Origin: Anaerolineae bacterium
GTDB taxonomy: Bacteria > Chloroflexota > Anaerolineae > Promineifilales > Promineifilaceae
Assembly: GCA_019637635.1 (NCBI GenBank)
Contig: JAHBVI010000037.1
Location: 1-57,123, forward strand
Direction of reading: 5' to 3'
Length of the DNA: 57,123 nt
This document shows positions 33,710-41,789 of this stretch, one piece after another (position 1 is the first letter of the stretch; every line of letters begins with the position of its first letter). The translations under genes and the position numbers were made by a program. The notes beneath the pieces were generated by a model. That model saw only the letters and a program-made list of their open reading frames with translations. It ran no database searches and had not been told where the DNA came from.

Positions 33710-34846
33710 ATGAACACCAAACCATTTTTTATCTTATCACTCCTGTTCAGCCTGTTAGCCTTCTTGATGCTGGCGGCTTGCAGCCCGACCGGTGGGGATG
33801 AACCGGCAGCCGTTGTGGAAAACCAGACCGGCGTGATAGATGATATGACCGACACCGAAACCGTTGTCGAGAAAATATCTATTGCTGATTGCCCTGAGGC
33901 TGTGCCCGGCGCACACCAACTGATCTACGCCGCGCAGGGCATTTGTTTCCTCTACCCGAACACCTATGACGTTTTCCAGAGCGAGGACGGGTCGCTGGCC
34001 CTTTACGTGCGCTCACTGCTCAACACCGAAGCGCCGTTGGCCACCGTGCGCCTGGAAGCGTTAAACGGCCGTACCATTCAAGAAATCATCCCTGACTATC
34101 CCTCCGACGCGGAGTTAGCCACCATGTCCTTCCTCACCATCCAGTTGGGTGGGGAACAGGCCACGGTGCTGGACAACCTGCCCGGTCAGGACGTGAACCG
34201 GCGCGTGATTGCCCTGCACGACGGCCGTGTTGTAGACATCATGGTGGCCCGCATTGGCGCGGAGTACGGCGCCGTGGGCGAACAGGCAGAAGCCCTTTAC
34301 CAGATGATCACCGATTCGTTCCGGTTTATCGGCATCGAACCGGAAGCGCCGCTGTTGGCCGGGCCAGAATGCCCGGAACCGGTGGTGGGCACATCATTGT
34401 TCACCAATGCTGAGGATGGTTATTGCCTGCTGCTGCCGGATGGGTACGCGGTGGATGACAGTTTGACATCGAACAATGGCGGGGCGGAAACGGCCGTCTA
34501 CGTGGATTCCCTGATGAATAGCACGCAACCACGCCTGTTCATCACGGTGGAAGACGCCAACGGCCGTACCCTGGACGACATCACCATCGAAAAAGCGGCC
34601 GAAATTGAAGCGATGATGGGCAGCAGCCCCATGTGGTCATTTGGCTACATGCTCGATGGCGTCATGGGAAACCAGTTTGACCAGGTTCCGGGGCAAGATT
34701 TTACCCGGCAGGTGGTGTTGGTGCGGGACGGCCGTGTTTACACCCTCACCTTCATCCCCGACGACCCGGAAGCCGCCGCCTACGCCGATTTGCAACTGTT
34801 GTATGATACGGTGATGGACTCTTTCAGCTTTCTCTGGCAAGACTAA
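33710..34846 (+). CDS. Putative lipoprotein with two tandem homologous domains
   Basis: A 378-residue protein with lipobox LMLAACSP (cysteine at residue 24). The mature part is an internal duplication. CPEAVPGAHQLIYAAQGICF, LYPNTYDVF, LYVRSLLN and EALNGRTIQEI (residues 60-200) correspond to CPEPVVGTSLFTNAEDGYCL, LLPDGYAVD, VYVDSLMN and EDANGRTLDDI (220-370). Each half has a Cys pair and ends in a YxxxxDSFxF helix. I do not recognise the family. Each repeat has the look of a small alpha/beta binding domain. It is probably anchored on the outer membrane face, function unknown. Confidence 0.83.
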   Translation: MNTKPFFILSLLFSLLAFLMLAACSPTGGDEPAAVVENQTGVIDDMTDTETVVEKISIADCPEAVPGAHQLIYAAQGICFLYPNTYDVFQSEDGSLALYVRSLLNTEAPLATVRLEALNGRTIQEIIPDYPSDAELATMSFLTIQLGGEQATVLDNLPGQDVNRRVIALHDGRVVDIMVARIGAEYGAVGEQAEALYQMITDSFRFIGIEPEAPLLAGPECPEPVVGTSLFTNAEDGYCLLLPDGYAVDDSLTSNNGGAETAVYVDSLMNSTQPRLFITVEDANGRTLDDITIEKAAEIEAMMGSSPMWSFGYMLDGVMGNQFDQVPGQDFTRQVVLVRDGRVYTLTFIPDDPEAAAYADLQLLYDTVMDSFSFLWQD

Positions 34847-34861
34847 ATACAACACTTCACC

Positions 34862-34949
34862 TGTCATTCCGAGCGGAATCTTGGGAGCGAGGAATCCCTC
34901 TCCTGTACAAATGAGAGGGATTCCTCGTCGAAGACTCCTCGGAATGACA
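34862..34949. repeat. Long foldback with TGTCATTCCGAG ends
   Basis: TGTCATTCCGAG (34862-34873) pairs with CTCGGAATGACA (34938-34949), and CGAGGAATCCCTCTC (34888-34902) pairs with GAGAGGGATTCCTCG (34913-34927). Similar TGTCATTCCGAG foldbacks are widespread intergenic repeats in many bacterial genomes. Confidence 0.82.
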
Positions 34950-35055
34950 TGGGAAAGTTCAGAGTATTTTGTTAACACTGGTCTAAACAAAAATTGAACC
35001 ACGAGGAGGATATGCCGCTCCGCTAAATCAGCGGCGTAGCATTGGAGAGCGAAAC

Positions 35056-35841
35056 ATGATCATCACCACCAAAACCCTTGTCCACGATCTCACCCGGTTG
35101 GGGCTTACCGCCGGGCAAACGGTACTGGTACACACCTCAATGAAGGCTTTAGGCGGCTTCATCGTGGGCGACGCACCGGCGGTGGTAGACGCGCTCATGC
35201 AGGTGATCACGCCGGAGGGCACGCTGGTAATGCCCACCAACAGCACCAACAACACCGATCCACTCACCTGGGGGGGCAGCCCCGTCCCGCCAGAGCAGTG
35301 GGACATTATCCGCGCCGAAACGCCGCCCTACCGGCCCGAACTGACCCCCAGCAACAGGATGGGCGCCATTAACGAATGTTTCCGCACCTATCCCGGTGTG
35401 CGGCGCAGCAGCCACCCCGCCTTTTCCTTTGCCGCCTGGGGAAAACATGCCGATTTTGTGACGGACAACCAGTCGCTGAACAACAGCGTGGCTGAACAAT
35501 CGCCGATTGGGCGCGTCTATGATCTGGATGGCTGGGTGTTATTGTTGGGTGTGGGCTATGAGCGTAATACTTCGTTGCATCTGGCCGATTTCCGCGCCGA
35601 TTACCCTCACAAGCAGTCGGAAGAAAATGGATCAGCCATGCTGGTAAACGGCCGTCGCCAGTGGGTGACGTACCGGGATGACGCCATTGGTATGGATGAC
35701 TTTGCCGCGATTGGTGCGGCCTTTGAAGCCGAAACCCATGAGGTGATCATCGGGCAGGTAGGGGGTGGCACGGTGCGGTTGATGCGGCAACGGCCGTTGG
35801 TAAATTTTGCCGTGCGCTGGCTGGAAACAAACCGTCGGTAG
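35056..35841 (+). CDS. AAC(3)-family N-acetyltransferase
   Basis: A 261-residue member of the aminoglycoside 3-N-acetyltransferase (AAC(3)/YokD) family, which uses acetyl-CoA to acetylate an amine. It shows LVHTSMKALGGFIVG at the N-terminus, TPEGTLVMPTNSTNN, and GAINECFRTYPGVRRSSHPAFSFAAWG (residues 102-128), with the conserved His region. The ribosome site is AGAGC, weak and close to the ATG. Environmental members often act on unknown amines rather than antibiotics, so resistance is not implied. It is followed by a clear intrinsic terminator. Confidence 0.9.
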   Translation: MIITTKTLVHDLTRLGLTAGQTVLVHTSMKALGGFIVGDAPAVVDALMQVITPEGTLVMPTNSTNNTDPLTWGGSPVPPEQWDIIRAETPPYRPELTPSNRMGAINECFRTYPGVRRSSHPAFSFAAWGKHADFVTDNQSLNNSVAEQSPIGRVYDLDGWVLLLGVGYERNTSLHLADFRADYPHKQSEENGSAMLVNGRRQWVTYRDDAIGMDDFAAIGAAFEAETHEVIIGQVGGGTVRLMRQRPLVNFAVRWLETNRR

Positions 35842-35862
35842 GGTTCAGCCCCGTCCATTCTG

Positions 35863-35893
35863 AAAAACGTCGCCCCAGGCGGCGTTTTTTTTT
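35863..35893 (+). terminator. Intrinsic terminator after AAC(3)
   Basis: ACGTCGCC (35867-35874) and GGCGGCGT (35878-35885) form a stem with one wobble pair, followed by nine T residues. This is a textbook Rho-independent terminator. Confidence 0.85.
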
Positions 35894-35905
35894 CGACCGC
35901 CTCCC

Positions 35906-35956
35906 CAAACGGCTGGCAAACGGCCGTTGGTCTACATTACCCCCATCACACAACCA
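35906..35956 (+). promoter_or_regulatory. SARP-like promoter 2 (CAAACG direct repeats and -10 box)
   Basis: CAAACG starts at 35906 and 35917, 11 bp apart, with a degenerate CGACCG at 35894. TACATT (35933-35938) is the -10 box, 16 bp after the last repeat start. ACCCCCATCACACAACCA matches promoter 1. It drives the gene at 36014. Confidence 0.65.
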
Positions 35957-36013
35957 AAACGGCGCGCCGGCTGCCAACCGGCAACCGGCGCGCCACTGAC
36001 AAAGGAGAACCTG

Positions 36014-37987
36014 ATGCAACCCCAAAAACCTGGTCAAACCATCACCCTCATCTCAGGCGTGTTGCTGCTATTTATGCTGGCGCTCACGGGGCAGTCCGGC
36101 GCAGACGCGGCGGCCAATGCTGCGGCCAACCAGGGTGACTATCGCACCTATTTACCTATTGTGCTGCGCCCCGCCGACAATACCTCCGGCAGTGGCCCAT
36201 TCCGCATTTATGCTTACAGCGATGCGGCCGTGTTGTTACCCAACGAACTCTTGACGCCGCAGCTTGCCGCTCAAAAGGAGATGCTGTGCGGCCCCGCTGT
36301 GCCGCCGCACACCCTTAGCCTGGCCCAGGCACTGCAAAACGGTTGGAATTACCTGGCGCAGCAAGTGGGCGCAGCCAATCTGACTACCTTCCGCCACGCG
36401 CCAGAAGTGGCGACGGCTGACGCCGCCCAGGCGTTTGCCATGGCCGCCATGATAGACAACCGGCCTGATGGCGCATTGGCCGGGCTGCTGCTGGCCCATG
36501 AACATGCGCCGCAGTCGCGCATCATTCTCATCAACGCCGCCGGGATGTTTGCTTCCTTAGAAATGCCCAATGAGGCGCTGGCGCTGCTGAATGCGGCGCA
36601 GAATTTGCCCGACGACCAGGCCACGCCGATGGGCATTCCGGCGGCCGAACTGGCAGCTAATACACGCGGTTATGCCTTGTTGCAACTGGGGCAGTGGGCG
36701 GCGGCGGAGGCTGTGTTACGGCCGTTGGTGGAGGCGAGTACAGAATTGGCCGAGGCGCGACTGAATCTGTCCCTGGCGCTGCTGTGCCAGGATGAGGATG
36801 GCCAGGCCACCTACTTTTACCGCGCCGGTTCGCGCCGCCAATTATGGGATGAGGTGGTGGATGGCGAAGAAATCGAAGGGATTCGCCTGCCGCCGCAGCA
36901 AACGCTGAACCGTTCGGCAGGGCAGTTGTTTACCTTACCGCCACTGGGGGTGATGAATACGCCCGGCCAGGCGCAAAATGCGGCCAACCATTATTACACG
37001 CTGGTGATGGACAGTCTTCAGCGCAGCGGCATACGCGAGCAGTTGATTCAAGCCAATATCGAAGCACGCAGCGCACGGCCGTTGCCAGGGCCATTAACCT
37101 GGGAACGCTTCAATAACATCTACATCACCGCTAACCGCGCTGAATACGAGCCGGACATTCAGGCGCTCTACCTGGACGTGGTAGCCCAAGAAGAAGCCCT
37201 GGCGGAACTGACCGATCAGCAAGACGAAGAATTTCTGGAATTGTATGAACTGTATCCCGACCCGGAGGCGTTCATTGGCGCCTGCCGCAGCACGGTGACG
37301 CAGCAGTTGGCAGAGATGCTGCCGGAATACTTTGAGTTTGAGGATTTGCTGGAGGCGTACACCAGCGCCAAATTTGCGGCCATGACCGGCACGGCAGCTA
37401 ATTTGTCTGACGTTCTGAACCATGAGTACGTGTCGCTGCTGATTGAGGATTCGATGGAAACGGATGTGGCCTGGCGCTTGAACGTCATATGGGGACAAGC
37501 CAACCGCACGGCCGTGAACTGGGCTATTTGTGAAGGCGCCGAAGAGAACATCGTCACGCCGCCCAGCGAACCGGCGTATACACGTGCGCCGCGTTGCCCG
37601 GCGTCGCTGACGCGGGGCAAAATGGCGATCAAATTCCTGAATATGATCCAGATCAAGGCCAACTGCGAAGTTTTTGAAGTGGAGGTTGCTGGCCCCAGTA
37701 TATTGACTCTCTTTGGGCAGGTTACCGTCAATTTTCAGAATAAAACGACCACGTTTTTTGCAGGCGGCAAGATCAATGCGCCGGGTGGTTTGGGTGAATT
37801 AGGGATTAACGAAGGCTTTTACGTTAAAACCGGCCCGCAAGGCGTCACCGACGTGGGCATGAAGGTCAGTTCTAGCGTGGACGTGGGTGTAGGGCAGTTT
37901 GCCGGGGTGGTGGATGGCCCGGAGATGGAGTTTGGCGTCGCTCCGGCTGTTGAATACCTGGGCACACTGATACCCCCCGGCCCATAA
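36014..37987 (+). CDS. Exported TPR-like repeat protein with YLPIVLR motif
   Basis: A protein of about 657 residues with an N-terminal signal (LISGVLLLFMLALTG) followed closely by YRTYLPIVLRP, the motif found at the ends of other secreted proteins here. Residues 120-300 are helical, with TPR-like repeats (ALAGLLLAHEHAPQSRIILI; ALALLNAAQNLP; AAEAVLRPLVEASTELAEAR). A longer acidic helical region follows, then a beta-rich, Gly-rich tail (about 540-657). A hairpin with GGCGCGCCGG arms and AAAGGAG precede the ATG. I do not recognise the family. It is a putative surface or periplasmic scaffold. Confidence 0.8.
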   Translation: MQPQKPGQTITLISGVLLLFMLALTGQSGADAAANAAANQGDYRTYLPIVLRPADNTSGSGPFRIYAYSDAAVLLPNELLTPQLAAQKEMLCGPAVPPHTLSLAQALQNGWNYLAQQVGAANLTTFRHAPEVATADAAQAFAMAAMIDNRPDGALAGLLLAHEHAPQSRIILINAAGMFASLEMPNEALALLNAAQNLPDDQATPMGIPAAELAANTRGYALLQLGQWAAAEAVLRPLVEASTELAEARLNLSLALLCQDEDGQATYFYRAGSRRQLWDEVVDGEEIEGIRLPPQQTLNRSAGQLFTLPPLGVMNTPGQAQNAANHYYTLVMDSLQRSGIREQLIQANIEARSARPLPGPLTWERFNNIYITANRAEYEPDIQALYLDVVAQEEALAELTDQQDEEFLELYELYPDPEAFIGACRSTVTQQLAEMLPEYFEFEDLLEAYTSAKFAAMTGTAANLSDVLNHEYVSLLIEDSMETDVAWRLNVIWGQANRTAVNWAICEGAEENIVTPPSEPAYTRAPRCPASLTRGKMAIKFLNMIQIKANCEVFEVEVAGPSILTLFGQVTVNFQNKTTTFFAGGKINAPGGLGELGINEGFYVKTGPQGVTDVGMKVSSSVDVGVGQFAGVVDGPEMEFGVAPAVEYLGTLIPPGP

Positions 37988-37991
37988 TTTC

Positions 37992-38036
37992 CAAACGCGC
38001 AATCAAACGGCTGGCAAACGGCCGTTGTTGTACACT
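37992..38036 (+). promoter_or_regulatory. SARP-like promoter 3 (CAAACG direct repeats and -10 box)
   Basis: CAAACG begins at 37992, 38004 and 38015 (steps 12 and 11, exactly as in promoter 1). TACACT (38031-38036) is the -10 box, again 16 bp from the last repeat start. The sequence downstream of the -10 differs from promoters 1 and 2, so the match is not just one copied block. It precedes the FAD oxidase at 38073. Confidence 0.68.
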
Positions 38037-38072
38037 GAAATCATTGAATACAACTTTTAAGGAGAACCGATC

Positions 38073-39464
38073 ATGTTTATGGAATTAACCCAAATTGATT
38101 CACCCTGGTCTGAATTGCAGGCGCAGATAGAAGGCCGGGTCATTACCCCGGAAGACAGCGGCTATGACGAGGCACGGCTGGCCTGGAACCGCAAGGTGGT
38201 ACAGTACCCGGCGGTGATTGTGGAAGCGGAATCGGCGCAGGATGTGGCTGCGGCCGTGACCTTCGCCCGCCAACATACCTTGGGTGTCGCCGTCCAGGGC
38301 ACCGGCCACGGCAACGTCCGCCCCGCCGACGACTGCCTGCTCATCCTCACCCGGCAGCTAAACGGCGTCCTGGTTGACCCGGCGGCGCAAACGGCCCATG
38401 TGGAAGCAGGCGTCAAGTGGGGCGCGGTGCTGGCAGCGGCCCAAAAGCACGGGCTGGCGCCGCTGCTCGGCTCCTCGCCGACGGTGGGTGTGGTGGGCTA
38501 CACATTGGGCGGCGGCCTGGGCTGGTTGGGGCGCAAATATGGCCTTTCTGCCGACAATGTGCTGGAATTTGAACTGGTGACGGCCGATGGGCAGTTACGC
38601 AAAGCCTCGGCCAGGGAAAACAGCGACCTGTTCTGGGGGCTGCGCGGTGGCGGCGGCAGCCTGGGTATTGTCACTGGCCTCACCATTCGCCTCTTCCCGG
38701 TAACAGAGGTGTATGCCGGGAATCTGTATTACCCGGCGCACATGGCGCGGGAGGTGTTTCGCCACTATCGCGCCTGGATTGCCACTGCGCCGGATGAACT
38801 CACCTCGTCGGTGTTGGTGATGAATTTCCCGCCTATCCCTGAATTGCCAGACTTCTTGCGCGGGCAGTCGTTTGCCATCGTGCGCGGCTGCTATGCCGGC
38901 GATGTGGCGGATGGGGAAGCGCTGCTGCGCCATTGGCGCGACTGGCAGCCGCCGCTGATTGACGATTTTAAGACCATCCCGTTCAGCCAGGCTGCCGTCA
39001 TCAGCAATGATCCGGTAGACCCCATGCCCGGCTTCAATTCTGGGGCGTGGCTGCGTGAACTGAGCGATGAGGCGATTGAGGCGGTGGTGGCGTATGGCCT
39101 GGGCACAGGCAGCCCCAGTCCGCTGATCTTTGCGGAAGTGCGCCATGCGGGTGGGGCGGTTCGGCGGGTGGACCCGGCTACGGCCGTGTTCGGCAACCGC
39201 GACGCGGAACTGGTGCTGTCGTTGGTGGGCGTCACCCCCACACCCGAAGCCCATCACCAGTTGGTGGCGTACACCGGGCAGTTGAAAGAGGCGTTACGGC
39301 CGTGTCTCACCGGCGGCGTCTACATGAACTTCCTGGAAGGGGTTGAATCCCAACAACGCATCCGCGATGGCCTGGTTCCTGGCGGCTATGACCAGCTATC
39401 CCACGTGAAGGCGCAAACAGACCCGACCAACCTCTTCCGCTACAGCTTTAACGTTTCCGGTTAG
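38073..39464 (+). CDS. FAD-binding (PCMH/BBE-type) oxidoreductase
   Basis: A 463-residue flavoprotein of the berberine-bridge-enzyme-like type. Its FAD-binding PCMH domain (about 40-215) contains VQGTGHGNVRPADDCLLI, with the His region used for flavin attachment in relatives, and VGYTLGGGLGWLGRKYGLSAD. A substrate domain follows, and a BBE tail is near the C-terminus (YMNFLEG and KAQTDPTNLFRYSFN). Such enzymes oxidise alcohols, sugars or alkaloid-like molecules and release hydrogen peroxide. AAGGAG lies ten bases before the ATG at 38073, directly after the SARP-like promoter at 37992. That would fit a specialised-metabolism or defence enzyme under that regulator, which is an inference. Confidence 0.92.
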   Translation: MFMELTQIDSPWSELQAQIEGRVITPEDSGYDEARLAWNRKVVQYPAVIVEAESAQDVAAAVTFARQHTLGVAVQGTGHGNVRPADDCLLILTRQLNGVLVDPAAQTAHVEAGVKWGAVLAAAQKHGLAPLLGSSPTVGVVGYTLGGGLGWLGRKYGLSADNVLEFELVTADGQLRKASARENSDLFWGLRGGGGSLGIVTGLTIRLFPVTEVYAGNLYYPAHMAREVFRHYRAWIATAPDELTSSVLVMNFPPIPELPDFLRGQSFAIVRGCYAGDVADGEALLRHWRDWQPPLIDDFKTIPFSQAAVISNDPVDPMPGFNSGAWLRELSDEAIEAVVAYGLGTGSPSPLIFAEVRHAGGAVRRVDPATAVFGNRDAELVLSLVGVTPTPEAHHQLVAYTGQLKEALRPCLTGGVYMNFLEGVESQQRIRDGLVPGGYDQLSHVKAQTDPTNLFRYSFNVSG

Positions 39465-39487
39465 GAACGCGAATTAAACAACGTACA

Positions 39488-39557
39488 CGAGATTGGAGAT
39501 TGGAGATTAGAGATTGATCAAGCATTCAATCTCCAATCACGAATCTCCAATCTCAAA
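39488..39557. repeat. Heptad tandem-repeat hairpin (GGAGATT unit)
   Basis: GAGATTG/GAGATTA units are followed, after a 15-bp loop, by AATCTCC/AATCACG units. This is the same unit as at 5627 and 10396. Confidence 0.86.
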
Positions 39558-39758
39558 ACCGGAACTGATTTTTAGCCCATCCCTCAAACCGTTTCCGCAT
39601 CATGGCAACTCTTTTGGGGTCTGGTACTTTTGTCCTAAACGTGTTATCCTGCTGAGTAATGATGGCTGTTTGGACATCAGGTACACTCCCGATTGATACG
39701 CCCCTATAAAATCCCCCATATTCCCGGTGTACCTGGGCCAAACGAGGATACAGACGAC

Positions 39759-41645
39759 GTGGCAGACCCAAATGATCTGGTTGGACAACAAATCGGGCAG
39801 TATCAGGTACGGCAACACCTGGCGCGGGGGGGAATGGCCGATGTTTATCTGGCGCTGGATACTGACTTGCAGCGCCAGGTCGTCCTCAAAGTGCTGCTGC
39901 CCAACTTTGCTCAGGATAGTGGCTTTGTAGAGCGTTTCCGGCGTGAAGCGCAAGCCATGGCCCAACTGCACCATCCCAATGTGGTGCAGGTGTACGCCAT
40001 TGGCACAACGGGCAACCGGCAGCCTTATATTGCCATGCAGTTTGTGCCGGAGGGCACGCTGGCGGAAAAACTGGCTGACTTGGGCCGTCGCAAGGAAATT
40101 TTGACCACGCCTTATGCCCTGGCGCTGGCGCGGCAGGTGGCCGATGCGTTAGCAGCGGCGCATCGCAAGGGCATTGTGCATCGGGACTTAAAGCCAAGTA
40201 ATATCTTGCTGGATGCCCATGGCAAGCCTTTGCTGACGGATTTGGGTATTGCGGTGGTGGAGAGCAATCCCCGGCTAACGCAAACAAATGTGTTGTTGGG
40301 GACGCCCCATTACATGGCGCCGGAACAGGTGAAGGGGGAACCGGTTGACGGCCGTACCGATCTCTACTCCCTGGGTATCATTTTGTATGAACTGTTTGCC
40401 GGGATGCGGCCGTTTACGGCCGACGTGCAGTGGGGGGTGCTGCACAAACAGATATATGAAGAAGCGCGGCCACTCCACCTGATCCGGCCCGATTTGGCCC
40501 CCGAAGTTATTGCCATTATTGAAAAATGTATGCGCAAAGCGCCAGAGGACCGGTATCAATCGGCCGAAGAATTGGTGGTGGCTTTAGACCAGGCGTTGCA
40601 CCTGGTGGGCGCGCCGGGACAGCAGGCTGTGTCTGGCGCCTGGCTCTGGCAGCCGCCGGAAACGGGCAAATTGGTGACGGGTGGCAGCAAAATTGTGCCG
40701 CCACCGGCGTCTACGATAGTGAGTGAACCGGTGGTGGAAACGCAGGCGCAGCCGCGACGCCGCTGGTCTTATGCCTGGCTGCTGCTGTTGCTTTTGCTGC
40801 CGCTTTTTGTTTTTGGCGGCTGGCAGGTGTGGCTGCGTACCCAGGCGACGCCGGTGGATGCTGTAACGTCTACGCCAGAAACGGCCGTAGCCCAAACGAC
40901 GCCCGTTGAGCAGCTACCGGTGTCTAATACCGTACCCACGCCAACGGACACGGCCGTGTCGTCTACACCCACAGCAACAGTTGCGCCGACGGTGACGGCC
41001 GTGACCGGCGAAATTGAATTGGTACGTCCTGGCGTGGATACATTTACGCTAGAAGACGAAGTGCAGTTTACCTGGCGCTGGCCGGCGGCGTTAACGGCTG
41101 ACCAACTCTTTACGCTTTATTTTGAAGCAGACGGCAAAGAGATGCGCGCCATGTCCGTGGAAAAGCCATTTTCGGGATCTTTGTTCCGTTTGCAGTTTGT
41201 GTTGGGTGATATTTTGGAAACGCCGGGTGTCTATCGGTGGTTTATCCGCCTGGAGGCGGATGGCGTGGCCGAACCCTTGTTGGAAAGTGATAACCGGGAG
41301 CTGGTTGTAGAAGAAGTGATACCGGCAACAGCGACGGCGACAGCCACATCTGCCGCCACCGCAACAATAAGAGCCTCTGCTACACCCGCGCCGACTAACA
41401 CAGCCACGCGCCCGGCTGCTACCGCCACGTCGCGCCCACCCACCGCGCCGCCCCCGACATCACCGCCCCCGACTGCGCCGCCGCCCACCGCACCGCCGCC
41501 GACATCACCGCCACCCACCGCGCCGCCACCCACCGCGCCGCCGCCGACAGCACCGCCGCCGACTGCGCCGCCGCCCACCGCGCCACCGCCCACCGCGCCG
41601 CCACCTACCGAACCACCACCGACGCCTACACCGCCGCCACCGTAA
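39759..41645 (+). CDS. Hanks-type Ser/Thr protein kinase, membrane-anchored
   Basis: A protein of about 628 residues. The kinase domain (about 10-275) has the glycine loop HLARGGMADVYLA, the lysine in VVLKVLLP, catalytic HRDLKPSNILLD, a DLG in place of DFG (LLTDLGIA), and GTPHYMAPEQ in the activation segment. A transmembrane helix (LLLLLLLPLFVFGGW) comes next, then an extracellular domain (EIELVRPGVDTFTLEDEVQF) and a Pro/Thr-rich tail of PPPTA units. The start is uncertain. I chose GTG at 39759, which has GAGGA ten bases upstream. A TTG at 39693 is possible. The external domain may sense a ligand or wall component. Confidence 0.9.
   Translation: MADPNDLVGQQIGQYQVRQHLARGGMADVYLALDTDLQRQVVLKVLLPNFAQDSGFVERFRREAQAMAQLHHPNVVQVYAIGTTGNRQPYIAMQFVPEGTLAEKLADLGRRKEILTTPYALALARQVADALAAAHRKGIVHRDLKPSNILLDAHGKPLLTDLGIAVVESNPRLTQTNVLLGTPHYMAPEQVKGEPVDGRTDLYSLGIILYELFAGMRPFTADVQWGVLHKQIYEEARPLHLIRPDLAPEVIAIIEKCMRKAPEDRYQSAEELVVALDQALHLVGAPGQQAVSGAWLWQPPETGKLVTGGSKIVPPPASTIVSEPVVETQAQPRRRWSYAWLLLLLLLPLFVFGGWQVWLRTQATPVDAVTSTPETAVAQTTPVEQLPVSNTVPTPTDTAVSSTPTATVAPTVTAVTGEIELVRPGVDTFTLEDEVQFTWRWPAALTADQLFTLYFEADGKEMRAMSVEKPFSGSLFRLQFVLGDILETPGVYRWFIRLEADGVAEPLLESDNRELVVEEVIPATATATATSAATATIRASATPAPTNTATRPAATATSRPPTAPPPTSPPPTAPPPTAPPPTSPPPTAPPPTAPPPTAPPPTAPPPTAPPPTAPPPTEPPPTPTPPPP
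41434..41640 (+). repeat. 15-bp minisatellite encoding (PPPTA/S)n
   Basis: About thirteen tandem 15-bp units encode PPPTA, PPPTS or PPPTE pentads at the extreme end of the kinase. They probably form a rigid polyproline stalk. Copy number should vary between strains. Confidence 0.85.
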
Positions 41646-41691
41646 TCGTAAGGCCGATTTGCCAGAGGGTGTATTTCAAATGAGTTGACGG

Positions 41692-41762
41692 GTAGTACCA
41701 GGCAAGGAGCTTTTTGGCTCCGGTTGACCAAAACGGTTTTGCCCCTCGCCTGGCGCTACCTA
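41692..41762. repeat. Dispersed hairpin element, GCCAGGCAAGG family, copy 2
   Basis: GGTAGTACCAGGCAAGGAGC and GCCCCTCGCCTGGCGCTACC form imperfect arms, with a loop containing GGTTGACCAAAACGG as in copy 1 at 3559. The element ends about 17 bp before the ribosome site of the next gene. Confidence 0.8.
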
Positions 41763-41789
41763 TCCCTACCATAGGTAAAGGAGGATATG

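Noticed and set aside
35056..35841. AAC(3) homologue as an antibiotic-resistance gene
   Set aside because: The family contains many members with unknown amine substrates, and nothing in the neighbourhood indicates resistance.
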